The position numbers were made by a program, and so were the translations under genes. 64,000 nucleotides of DNA from Setophaga petechia (Eukaryota; Chordata; Aves; Passeriformes; Parulidae): positions 36,827,291 to 36,891,290 of the forward strand of contig JANCRA010000003.1 in assembly GCA_024362935.1 (NCBI GenBank), read 5' to 3'. The notes under the pieces were generated by a model. That model saw only the letters and a list, made by a program, of their open reading frames with translations, was not told where the DNA came from and searched no databases. This document shows, piece after piece, positions 37,496 through 49,500 of this stretch (positions are counted from its first letter, which is position 1; every line of letters begins with the position of its first letter).

Positions 37496-40400
37496 TTCTC
37501 CATCATGTGCAAATAGATTTCTATAAATATTATCAACTAATATTATTTATTTAAATTTAATAATATTAATTTATCATTGATTGTTTAAAATTGTTTCATG
37601 CAAATTATAATATTTTTTGTACACTGTTATTTAGATAGCATAAATAATAAGCAGATATGTATAGAATACTTGTGATTGTGAAATATAATATATTTTTAAT
37701 TGTTTTGCTGTATGTAGTTATTGTATAATGGTCAGCCAAAGTTATTACTGGATCATAAAGACAAGTGGATGATGGGCAAGTGATTTCTGCAGAAACTAAC
37801 AGGGACTTCAGTTAAGGTGTTGCTGCTTTGAGCTGTATTTTTGATCAGTCTCTGTCCTCTCATCTCTTGGGCCATAGCACTGATTTTTCAGTGAGTCTCA
37901 GAAGCAGTTTAATGTGGTTTGTGTGGTTTTGAGTTAAAACATTCGATATCCTTCCATGCAGCAGTTTGCAGTGGCAGCAGAGGAGCATTACCTAAATGTT
38001 ACTTCTGTTGTTGGGTGGAAAGCTGTAGCAAGGAGATTGTTCAGGGGGCAAACAGAAAGTTACCCAGTCACAGGGGCTTTTTGCAATTGTATGACCAAAG
38101 CCTGATTTCAACCTCTTTTGATGAGTTAAAATGTAGATTCACAGTTAAATACCATGACATGTTTATGCAACTGTGTCTGTGAGTACAGGCATCTATAAAA
38201 CTATTTGCACTGTGAAGATTGAATCCTGAGGTGAATATTTGCAGACTGAACTGACTTTTTCTGATCTAGATTAATTATTATGCTATTTCATTTCTAAGGG
38301 TATCTTTTTTCATCAAAATCCATGTCATTTTACGAGTGTGTTATACTGCTAATAGTGAGTAATAGGAGAGTAATTAAGCATTGCTTCTGCCACAAACAAA
38401 TATTGTACCATATGTTTTTCATTAGTACTTCAGTTTCTTCTTTTGCATTAGTTTTACACATTGAAATAAAAGAAGCACTAAATAAAAGGAGTCTCTAATG
38501 GCATTAATGTTGCCACTTTTACTTTGAATGGATATTTGGCAACCATTTTAACCTCCAGCAAAGAAGCTGTTGCCCCATTCAGCCTAACTTAATTGATGTC
38601 ACAGCCAAACAGAAATGATTCATCCACAGCAAATCTAATGTTTTCATGAAGTTAGATACATAATGAGATAAAGAGTACATTCGAGTCATGCAGAGTATTT
38701 AATCTGGAAGTTAAAGTGTCTACTCACAAAATAAGACTTTTAACAACTGACAGTTTTGATCTTGAACGTGCTTCTTTCCTACTTGCACAAACATTAAAAC
38801 ATTTCAATGGTCAGTACTTATATTTTGCAAGACAGACTTCAGAAGACAGTTGTTAGTCTCCCTGTAAAAAACAAACAAACAAAAAAACCCCCAGACTGCT
38901 CTGAAGTAAAAGAAAGCTAGATTAAGGACTTTCAGAATATTTGAACTTGACAGAAATATTGTTCTCAGTAGAAGCTTTTCCTTGAATTGAAATGGAGTTG
39001 GGGTTCAATCTCTTAAGTCTAAATACTTCTCGCTTTATCCAAACTGAAGTAAGCTGTGAAAAAAACCCTAACCTGGAATCCAGATATTGAGTTTGTGGTT
39101 TGGTGTTTTCTTCAAGCATGGAAAACACACCTTAGCAACCATATTAATCCATTGGCTTTCCTGGTAATGTTTCAAAATCCCTCTCTAGTCACCAATTTGT
39201 GACTAATCTTCTTATTAAAATAATTGAACTTCATAAAAATGTGTTAGTTGTTCTTTTCCTTCTTTCCCTCTTTCCTTCTTTTTTCCTTCTTATTGCCAAT
39301 CATACATCAAACTGGTGACTTTCATGTCAAATACAAGGTATTAATAGTTTGGCACAGTTTATGTCCTGCAGTCTTTTATCAGTGTTTGCTTCCAAGTGAG
39401 TATTTTTAATTGGGACACCAATAAGAACAATATTCATTACCGAATTGTATGTATCATGCATGTGACTTACATTTTTTTTCCTTTCACTTGCCTGCCTATA
39501 TTTTTTAAAGAAGATGAAAAAAAAGATGATTTTTTTAGCAAGGTTTTTTTTTTTAGCAAGGTATTTGATTGATTTTAAAGTCAATTATATGAAAGAAATC
39601 TTGTCAGGATTGGCAGGTTTCTGAAAATACTTCGCAGTGAGTTGCATTTGTTAAAACAGTATTAATGAAAGTCACAAAGATCCTTTCATTCCATAAAAAT
39701 GGAATTATGCATTTTAGTTGTGCATTGTCCATTAAGAAAAAATCACTTTGATTCTGCTAAACATTTTTTTGATGCAAAATGTTTCATTATGTCTTCCCAG
39801 GAATAGTTTTTGTTGAGATGTAAGTAAGAATTAAGTATTACATTAAGTAAGAATAGCATTGCAGTTCTCATAAGAGACAGTAACCTTTGTGCAGAGTTGG
39901 ACTGCCAGCTTCCCAAAGTTGTAAGATATTGAACTCATGCTCAAGTGGGACTGTATTTGAGCTCTACTTAAAAAGACTGGAAAAGTCAATCCATTCAAAC
40001 TGAAAAAGAGATTTGAGAAGTACGAAGGGCAGAAAAAAAGGAGAGCATAAATGTAAGAAAGGATGCAATGTATGCAAGCCTATTTCATAGAAAGGACAGG
40101 GAAGGGTCCAAATGAAAAATGAAGCTTGTACAATCTTTACATCTGGTAATGTTAGTGAATTAACCTCTGATGGTATAAACAGATGAGTCAGAAACAGGAT
40201 GATGGAACAGATTTCAGAATAAAGAGTAAAATTTTTAGTATAGCTAACTGCTGGTTTATCCTGCTGTTGGCACAGTAATTTATATAGAGCACTGGTGACT
40301 ATTAAAATGGTAATCAAAATTATGAATCATATATGCTTAATGAGACGTTTGATGTGAGATGCAAGTTTGCATTGAAATGAAACTCCACATTGCAGCGTGA

Positions 40401-41470
40401 AGGGAGTAGCCCACCATCACAACATTTCTGAGAGTATGAGTTAATGAGAGAAATGGCACAATTCTGACCAGATGTGGTATGGATTTTCTTATTGCAATTG
40501 AATTCATTGCTACCCTGGAAGAAAGACAGGAAAAGCTGTATAGGCTCTTGTCGTCTTAAAGTGTTTATGTAGCCTGCAGAAAGTACTGCAACTCTCAAGT
40601 TAAAAGAATTAAATAAAAATTAATTTAATTAAATTATTATGTTATTGAGAAAGTATCATGTTGCTTTTGCTCACAAAAACATGTTAATGTTGTTATTCAA
40701 AAAATGCATATGTTGACATTCATGAATAATTTTCTAGTCTTTTTTTAGCAGAATATTTTATCCTGAAAAGGTGCCAATCTGCCGGAAAGTCCAAATTATT
40801 TTATTGAATTTTCATAATCTAAATTAATGTCATGAGTAAGATCTTTTGGATGGCGAAATGTCATTTCTATACAGTAGTTACCTCTAAATCACTTGAGGAA
40901 AAAAAACCAAATAAATCCCTATGGAGCATAGAGTTTTTCTTATGGAGTGTTTTTGTCCAGTATTACATGAGGGGGGCAAGTTAGAGGCTACCTGTTTATT
41001 TGACTGATGCAATATTTTTTTTTCCCATTAAAGAAAGGCTTTCCATTAGAGTACACTCTGGGATATGCATTATATATAGATAGAGTAAAATAATTATTGT
41101 TCCTAGAGCAGAATTAGAGGAAATTTATCCTGGCAGAAAAGAAGTCGATTTCTGGTTTCCAAATTATTGATAACAAATTATTTCTGAAAAAAAGAAACAC
41201 TGATTTCATTAAAGATTTCTGTAGGGAATATTCAAATCATCCTGAAGCGTGTTGATCTGTGAAGATACTAAGTAGTTTATAATACATATTTTTCTTGGAA
41301 TTTCTGTGACATTACATCATATAATCAGGGATGCTGCAATTTTTTTGTTGTAATATTTAATAAAACCTGAAAGCTCCAGCACAAAAAACATGCATTCCTT
41401 AAATACCAGATTCATTTAGAAATGAGTAGTTGTGCTCAGTGGTCATTAACATCAAGCAATGCCAATTCAT
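37496..41470. other. Unique, very AT-rich non-coding DNA
   Basis: Extremely AT-rich at 37500-37720. A short A/C tract lies at 38866-38888 and a pyrimidine (CTTC/CCTTT) tract at about 39249-39290. No gene or transposon recognised. Confidence 0.4.
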
Positions 41471-41540
41471 TTGTGCTTGTTTGTTCTTTCTTGGTTGGGT
41501 TTTCTTTTCTTGTTGTTTGCGGTTTTTTGATTGTTTGGGT
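41471..41540. repeat. T/G simple tract abutting the LTR
   Basis: About 70 bases dominated by T with G/GG and occasional C, ending exactly where the next LTR begins. It may be the pre-insertion low-complexity target. Confidence 0.7.
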
Positions 41541-41641
41541 TGTGGTTTAGCTCCAGCTGGCAACTAAGCCCTACACAAGGGGATGTATGAGAGATTTAGA
41601 AGAGCAAAAGAGAATAAATTTGTGGTTTGAGATAAAGACAA

Positions 41642-41647
41642 TTTAAT
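41642..41647 (-). promoter_or_regulatory. LTR polyadenylation signal
   Basis: ATTAAA on the minus strand, about 100 bases before the 3' end of this minus-oriented LTR. Confidence 0.6.
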
Positions 41648-41823
41648 AGGTAAAGCAGAAGCTGTCCTCCAAGCAAAGCAGAACAAGGAATTAATTCACT
41701 GTTCCTGTGGGCAGGTGTTCAGCTGTATCCATAAAAGGCAGTGCCCCATTGCATGCAATGATTACTCAGGAAAACAAACACTATCACTCCAAAGGTCCCC
41801 ACGCTACCTTCCTTTTTCCCCAG

Positions 41824-41832
41824 ATTTATATG
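41824..41832 (-). promoter_or_regulatory. LTR TATA box
   Basis: CATATAAAT on the minus strand, about 265 bases into the LTR and 180 bases ahead of the polyadenylation signal, as expected for a U3 promoter. Copy 2 of this family has a mutated version. Confidence 0.6.
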
Positions 41833-42096
41833 CTGAGCATGACACTGAATGATCTGAAATATCCCTGTGGTCATTTGGAGTCAGCTGTCCCAGCTGTGCT
41901 CCCTCCCAGCTTCTTAAGCATCCCTGGCCTCTTTGCTGGGGTGAATCAGAAAAGGCCTTGAAACTGTGCAAGTGCCACTCAGCAATAACAAAAACATCTC
42001 TGTATTACCAACCCTCTGCTCAGCACAAATCCAAAACACATCCCCATACCAACCACTTTGAAGAAAATTAACTCCGTCCTAGCCAAAACCAGCACA

Positions 42097-45049
42097 GTTT
42101 TCTTTTTCTGTGTATTGGCCTTAAATGGTGACCAAGAGCTGCACAGATTATTTGTGTGCATTTCTGTCATTTGTAAAATTGGTCAAACTTCTGTGAAGAT
42201 TCCTACGTGTTGTTAATTTAGGTTACAATTTGAGGTCGGGGAAAGAAACAAAAAGACATTTTTTATACTTAGCTAGAATCTGTGTAAAATATTGCTAGAC
42301 ATTTCCATAAATTTTGATGGAAATTTTAAATGAGTGTTCAAATTCAGGAATCATTGTGCAGTTCTTATGTCTGATCTATGTGTTGTGGAAGTACTAATGT
42401 TTCATCACTTGGAGTTATCAGACCATGCTTTCTTAATATTCACTACTCCCTGCCAGCCCCCATCCCACCATTCTGCTCACAGAACTATTTTCACAACTTA
42501 GTTCACAATAGTGTGGACGATTTCAGGAGAGGAAGCATAGTACAACAGACTTTACTCTCCAGTACTGATATTTGCTATGCAAAGTTCAGAGAATCAGAAA
42601 ATTAGTGTTAAAAGTGGTTGAGATATTTCTCTGTAGATAGGAATGGAGCAATTGTATTAATTGTCATATTTTCTGTTATCACTTTTCTGAATATGACAGC
42701 ACTATAAAACGCTGCCAACATTTGTATGGTACCGTAAATGTATCTAACAACTGGCCTTCATCTTCTCTTATACCAAGAAATGAATTAACTATGCTTACAG
42801 CTGGCAGCAATCCATTTCAGTTCTGGGATATAGCACTGGAATTATGTATTTCTCCCCAGTCCTTTCTCTGATGCCCTTTTAAGCACATAATGACATTCGC
42901 ACAGTTTAAAAGGTATTACATGAAAGGAAATGGTAAGCCTTTGTCTTTTGACAGAAGAAAAGAATTACTGATCATTTAAATATGTACTTTGTCCAAATAA
43001 GTGATTCATATTTGAGTATTCATATTGTCTTTTGTTAGTTTCAGTGAAAAATAAGAACATGAAAAATACAGAGACTAGCACTTTAAAAAATATTGTTAAG
43101 GTATATGTTTCAGAGTAAAAGCGAATATCCATCATTGTTCCTCCTTTCCAAGTTTTCCTGTAGTAATTCAAGCCAAAAAGAAACTAAACAACGTAGTAGT
43201 AGAAAAATGCCTTAGATTTTTACATTGTTTTTCTTGTATGTTTAGTGTTGCACCATTGATCTTGTATTGGCTAAAATAATGAAAATCAGTTTCACGAGGT
43301 ATTTATTCTACAACAACTTAATTACTCTGCAAAAATTATGCTACAATTTTCATCAAATATAGTGCAGTTACTGTAAAAAAATTGGGATGGAATTATGATG
43401 GAATTATGATGGAATTATGGTTGATTAAAATGTTTGCCATGTGAGGCATGACATGGAGAGACGGGTCTAATTTGTGGTAAGAGAGCAGGTAAAATCCATT
43501 GAAGATAGTACCTCACTCTCTGGACTGATTTGGATGGCTTTTGCTTTACAGAAAGAGAGGGTGAGCAGGATATGCTCCATTTAAAGGTAAAAAGCAGTAA
43601 TTTGTTGTCTGAGACATGAAAGGTTAACTAGAATTAGCAAGAAGCTTAGGCTGACCACTAACATCACCCTCGATGAGGAAATTAGGGGTGGGTCAGGGTC
43701 AGCTGCTGCTGGAATAGGATGGTCTGTGATGTTCCTGTATTGCCATGTTCCAGCTCTATTTTCCCCCTTAGGAATTTATACATTTCATTGCATCAGTGTT
43801 CTTTTCTCTTGAATCCTGAGCTGCCTCATAGCTCTTTTCTTCTCTATTTTACCTCTACAGCTTTACCTTTCATGTCTCACTTGACTATAGGCTAAGTAGT
43901 TTGTCACAGCTGCTTGCTGTAAAGGACTGGGTTTCTTAAATGTTCCAGCCAGTGTCATGCCCAAGTTAAAACAAGTATGGAGTCAAAGAAAAGTTAACCC
44001 CTCCAGAGAGAAATAGAGATCTATTTTTTGATTTCAGGGACTGATCTACAGCTCAAACCTGAAGTGGTCTTGATTCCATTAAGTCAATAGGAGTGCTACT
44101 GTTGAACTAATGAGGCCTAAAATTTCCTCTTAATTCTCTAGGTGCTCATTCCTGAGACTTTTCAGCAATTACTGTGCTTAGCTGCATTTTAAATTAATAA
44201 TAGTGGTCTTATTTGGATATATATGTAATACTGCTTGTTGAAAGATGATGTGCATATATGTTTTTTTTAAGATGTACATTTTGTAACTCATTTAACCAAT
44301 GGAAAAGTAACTTTTTTCCCCAAGAGCTAACCTAATTTTTAGAGGCAGGATTCCACAAACATTTTAGATTCTTGAAGAGTCAGAGAAAAGTAACATGGAC
44401 ACAAATTTAGGTTATAGCAGGAAAGAGTTGCTATACTTATAAACAGGTTTGCATTTGAGCTGCCCAGGATGAAACTTCTGTTCTGAATGTTTCCCTTCTT
44501 GATTTCCAGAGTACCATAACAGGTGCAGTGGCAAGGTTGCCAAATGGATTGATCTTTTCCTTGTCTTTTATTTTCAACTCTACACATCTCATCCATTGAG
44601 TATTTCTACAATATTTGTTAGCATACTCTTCCCTCTCAACTTTGAACCAGTACCAGGAATTGAAAGCAGTGGCTGAAGAAGTGACATGGTTGGGAAATGA
44701 ACCACTGAGTTTGTAGGAGTATACAAAACTTTTAAGTCTCTCATCTAGCCATGACCTGCTTGTCACAGAATGTCAGTGTAACACTCTTCCTTCTAATTCG
44801 TTGACTCTACTGTGTCTGCATGGGGAAAAAAAATATTAAAAATGCTTTAAGTTCTGCTTTTGGAATCTATCAAAAAATATTTTTCCTTAAGTTTGTAAAA
44901 AACAGCTGCCAGGACTACATGAGTCCCCAAATGTCCTTCTCATAAACATTGCATTAATAATGTGCTTGGTCAGCAGTTTCACAGAGAACTGATCCAAGGA
45001 TATACAGAGAGTAACCCAGGATATGAGTGACAAGGCTAGACTTCCTGCC
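42097..45049. other. Unique AT-rich non-coding DNA
   Basis: Contains a three-copy 11-bp repeat at 43386-43418. No gene recognised; frames on the minus strand around 44340-44766 overlap each other and lack motifs. Confidence 0.4.
43386..43418 (+). repeat. Three-copy tandem repeat, 11-bp unit
   Basis: GATGGAATTAT repeated three times without mismatch. Confidence 0.95.
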
Positions 45050-45072
45050 AAAAAAAAAAAAAAAAAAAAAAA
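45050..45072 (+). repeat. Poly(A) run
   Basis: Twenty-three consecutive A after 'gacttcctgcc'. I do not recognise a LINE or processed-transcript body upstream, so it may be a bare microsatellite. Confidence 0.9.
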
Positions 45073-46370
45073 GTCATTGTTTCATGCTTCATTTTCAGAC
45101 CTAGTTCAGTTGATTGGTTGGGAAAGTGGAGTATATGCTATAGGTATCTGCAGTATCACCTGTCCTTCCTCTTAATCTGTTGAGAAGTTTGTTTGCAAGT
45201 ATAGAACTTTTCCTCTCCATCATAAACTTGTGGCTGGGCAAGCCCACCCCCTAAACTTACACCTCAGATGCATATTTCTGAGAAGTTTATGAAGTCATAT
45301 CAACTTTTAAAATGAAATAAAATTTATATCAGCATCCATTGTATCTGAATTTTCACTCATATAAAAATGGTTAACTGAATGCAGGAAGAAGAGAAATGCA
45401 AACAGGAAGTGAAAAAACTATAAAGAAAATGCTGTGTACTGAATTGCCTGTCCTGAACTAGATCAAATTTCACGTTTGTTTTGCTACAAAATAAATTGTG
45501 TATTAGTAGCACCATTGGATGACAAAACTTTAAAGAGAGCTAAAATCTATTTACTAGTGGCATATGTGATTCAGTAGGTGGTGCTCTTTCCTCTACAGAT
45601 CATTTATGAATCAAACATTGAGGCTGTGACAGACTGATGCCTCATATACCTTGACCCCAGACATCTGTGGTTTTTTAATAGTTATTCAATAGACCATGTC
45701 ACAACTATAATGACAGTAGGAATTAAGAGCATGTTTCAGATGAAACTTGTTTTTTTTCTATATGTGCATATCTTTCCTTTTGTCTTGCTCCTTCCCCTGA
45801 AGTGTAAACATGGACTGGGGCCTGGATATTCTCTTAGTCCTGTGCCCTAAAGCATCTCTGACTCAAGTGATGATGTTGGCTTGTTTCTGTCTCATTTGCC
45901 TAGCAGATTTCATAATCATAATTAGTCATATCTCTTATACTTTCTTTTTTTTTCACTGGGGGATCAGCCCTTCTGTTGCTAAAAAATATCCCTTCCTTGT
46001 CCCATTGCCCTTAAAGCCCCCCTCCCACCATCACCAAAAAAAAAAAAAAAAGCCAAAAAAGCCAAAAACTCTCATAATTCTCTGAGGTATGGATAACAAA
46101 CTAACAGAGTCTCATGGGTTTTCAAGTACTCACTTTTCATTTATACCTTCCTTGCAATGTTTTGCTAATAATAGTCTCTCCAGCATGTTCTTCAGAACCC
46201 AAGAAAGCAGGACACTGATGGTTGTCCTGATGGTTTCTCAGATCTTTCTGTGCCATTAATACATTGAAAGGAATCCCAGATTTAATTCTGGATGCTTGTC
46301 ATTATATATTCATTTCACCACTCCTTTCTCAGGAACCTCAACTCCTTTTTTGTGCCTTTGTTTCATGTAG
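45073..46370. other. Unique AT-rich non-coding DNA
   Basis: A 16-A run at 46036-46051 is followed by AGCC-spaced A runs. The 91-codon frame at 45810-46085 ends in this homopolymer and is not credible. Confidence 0.4.
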
Positions 46371-46555
46371 TTGGGGAAGAGACCTCAGAAGATGATTGTG
46401 GAAAGCTGCTCTTAGGAAATCTGTACATTCCTATTGACTCTGCTTTGAGTGCTATCACAAAGCAGCCACTCAGCTGTTCTCAGCATCTGGAATCTAAAAG
46501 GAATGATCTTGTACTTCCAATTTATAATGTAGAGGTGCCAAACAGGCACCATTGA
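46371..46555 (+). CDS. Weak candidate terminal exon, product unknown
   Basis: A pyrimidine tract ending in tttcatgtag (AG at 46369-46370) precedes a 61-codon open stretch to TGA at 46553-46555. It reads GEETSEDDCGKLLLGNLYIP and continues with a serine-rich segment ending EVPNRHH. The residue mix is ordinary for a soluble protein and the acceptor is reasonable. There is no AATAAA or ATTAAA within 200 bases downstream, no family match comes to mind, and third-position composition does not differ clearly from the surroundings. Confidence 0.18.
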
Positions 46556-49500
46556 ATTGTTGCATCTTCTTTGACCTTACTAAGTTATGTATCAATACAT
46601 AATATTGATATTTACTCAATAGTATTTACTCAAGTTTTTCTGAGTCAAATTTAAATGCAAACATGTGGCACTATTTGATGTGTTAGTAATGTTCCATTCT
46701 CTTCTCTTTTTCACTTGTGCTTCAGGGGCTCAGCCACAAGGAGTGACCAAGGTCTCACAGGCTTCTCTGTCAGTTTAATACAAACTTGTACACATGAAAC
46801 CATATTTCTGTAGGTGTGTGAACATAAGCTTATATGGACATAATTTTTACAGGAACACTAAATGTTTTTTTTTCTGTGAGGCATAGGGTCTAGCTTAAAG
46901 TCTTATATAAATGATGCACAATGAATTTAGGCTGCTAAAGTGCTTTGACGTTAAATGATTCCTGTATATGTACAGAAGTAGTCATAAATACGTCAACACC
47001 TGCCAGAAAATCATTATAGATTCAATTTTTGTTTTGAAGCAACGTTCTTCTGGATTGTTCGCATTCATATATCTGTTGACAGTTTTTGATTTTTAATAAT
47101 TATTGCATGTTTCTTCTTTTTATTATAAGTTTTTTTGTTTTGACTATAACTATGGCATTATCATGTTTCCATTAATTTTTCTTTTGAGACTGAATGTCTA
47201 AAAACAATGTAAAAGGTAAGTAGATCTTTAACACTGTTCTAAGCTTTTGTTTTGTATGATATGTTTTATTAACAATGCCCTACAGTAAAATGATCTATGA
47301 ACTTCATGATGATTGATTCATGTTTCAGAAAGAAAGCACGACAGCTGTATGTTATTTCTAATTGAAATTACCAAGCTTCTTAACACTATGCAAGTGATTC
47401 TTTGAAACAGAAACTATTCAATTTAGATTATATGGATTATAATTAAATCATTTTACATTTGCAAGAGCAATTGCCATCTTAATAAGACCTTTTCACAGAA
47501 CAGTAATGCCATATGTCTTTGCATCTATACAGGTGTATACTTTTGAAATAATTAAAACAATCAAAGTTTAATCTTAAAATAGATAAATACAACAGCACTT
47601 TCTCTATGGAAATTTTAGTAGTAATGCAATTCCTGTTCTTGAGATAAAGGAAAGATATTTTTCTTCAAATTATTTTTGTCCACAATTTTAAGAGAGTGAT
47701 ACCAGTTCGTTTGCTTAGCCGAATAATGTGTTGACTTCAGCACAGTTGCAGCAACTACTTGACTGAATTTGTTTTGTGATCTTATTGAGAAAATTTGATT
47801 TATTTTTATTTGCAAGATGACTGCTAATTTAGGATTCTAGAATCTGAGGTACATCACTTCAGCACATTTTTTCTTTCCACTTTCCACGGATTCAAAGTGC
47901 CCTTTATTTCTTTGAAAGTCAGTTTGAAATGCAGGTGCTTATCAACCCTTCAAAAGAGGCCATATATGATTCAAAGCTGCAGGCATTGTCATGTAAAGTT
48001 AAGAAATCTTTTGCCTTTAACAATAGTTTCTTCCAAGTGGGTGGTGATGAGAACGAGCTAGTAGTATATCTACTGACACTGTTTCTGCACTGCCGATGAG
48101 GAGAAAATTTAATTCTCCAAGGCTGTCAATCCAGCATGAAATTCAGATATTTTTAAAATTATTATTTTAGCTCTGTGAGTCATTCTGTGATACAAAAGGA
48201 TATGTGCAATAAATAGATAATAGGTTAGATCTAGCCAAAGTGTTTCAGTGTGGCACTGAAGATGCACTTGTTATGCTTTTTTTCTTTGTGTCATTTTGTA
48301 GCAGTATTTCTAGATATGTGAAATCAATGATTCAAGTTTAGGTAATTAGAATTTAAATTCTGATCATTATCTTCATATTAAGAAAAAAAAATCCCACAAA
48401 AAAGATATAGCAAGAGTGTGTGGTTGCCGTTTCAGACACAGATTCATGTCTCAGTCTGAGTCAGTTCCACTTATCATATCTGATCTCTCAAAACAAGTCC
48501 TGCAACAGAACTGATAACACATAATGCTGTATGAAAACAGAAGTACTCATGTAGATCTAAAATTCTCCATAATTCTAGTAGCAGTTTGTTTGCTGCACAA
48601 ACAAGAATTTTGATTATCACTGATTTAGACTTAATGAATACAGATGTATTTAGTCATGCAGTTATTTTGCATTTAGATATCTAGCCATAATATTTGATTC
48701 AGTGATATTGTCAGCACTGATGCTGAGAATTTAAAATGCTAAACACTGAAGAGTGTTCTCAGTAGTATGTGGAAAAGTTTGTTATCAGCTGATGTTTGTT
48801 TTTTTTCCTCACTGGAATATGTTAAAGAGCAATAATGGAGAATAAACTATATTAGTACTTTTCTCTTACTGTTTAGCACATTGTTTCTTTTTCTTGTCAT
48901 CAGAAAATTGCACCTCACAAAACTTCATGTTGCAAATCTTGTAGAAGTTCTTCACCTCTTTTTTAAGTTTCAAAGTTGTTTGTCCATTGCATATCAGCAT
49001 ACAGCAATGTATGATACCTATAGGTGAGTTAAAATCTCAGCATATACAATCTGAGTTAGATTTTAGAGCTGAATTCCTCTACAAATTTAGGAGATTATTT
49101 TAGAGTAAGAATTATGAAATCCATTGAATGTATTAATCAGTTTAATATATATCTTCCTTTATTATGTTGATCATAATTTAATCTTCCTCTTGATATAATA
49201 TTTCTATCTTTTTTTTTTAACTTTTCACAACATACCTATGACAACTTGCTATTAATTAGATATTTAAAAGCATATAAAGTTGCCACGCTCTGTACCACTG
49301 TAGGTGTCAGGCATCAATATCAAAAAACTAATTCCAAACTGTTCCTATCATATCTCTGAGCTGATTCAGTAGGAGAGTGAATTTAAAAACAAAATGGGTT
49401 TGACTTTCACTTCCCTCATTAGAGAATTCTTTTTAAAGGCAGGCACACAGTCATTTCAGAAATTCTGAGAGCAAGAGGAGAGGACTTCTGATTTAAAGTT

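Larger units (their letters stand above)
41541..42096 (-). mobile_element. Solo LTR of an avian endogenous retrovirus (family B), copy 1
   Basis: On the plus strand it runs from TGTGGTTTAGCTCCAGCTGG to AGCCAAAACCAGCACA, so both ends carry TG...CA termini. Read on the minus strand it has a TATA-like box (catataaat, complement of 41824-41832) and an ATTAAA signal (complement of 41642-41647) in the right order, which fixes its orientation as minus. The length is 556 bases. I recognise the family from memory as common in songbird genomes. No flanking retroviral genes exist, so it is a solo LTR. A clear target-site duplication is not visible (tgggt left, gtttt right). Frames at 41707-41961 and 41979-42170 are not genes. 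Confidence 0.88.

Noticed and set aside
45050..45072. Poly(A) run as the tail of a processed pseudogene
   Set aside because: No recognisable coding or transcript body precedes it and no flanking direct repeat was found.
45810..46085. 91-codon frame with hydrophobic start and Lys/Pro-rich end
   Set aside because: It runs into a 16-A homopolymer and AGCC-spaced A runs; the composition is explained by low complexity.
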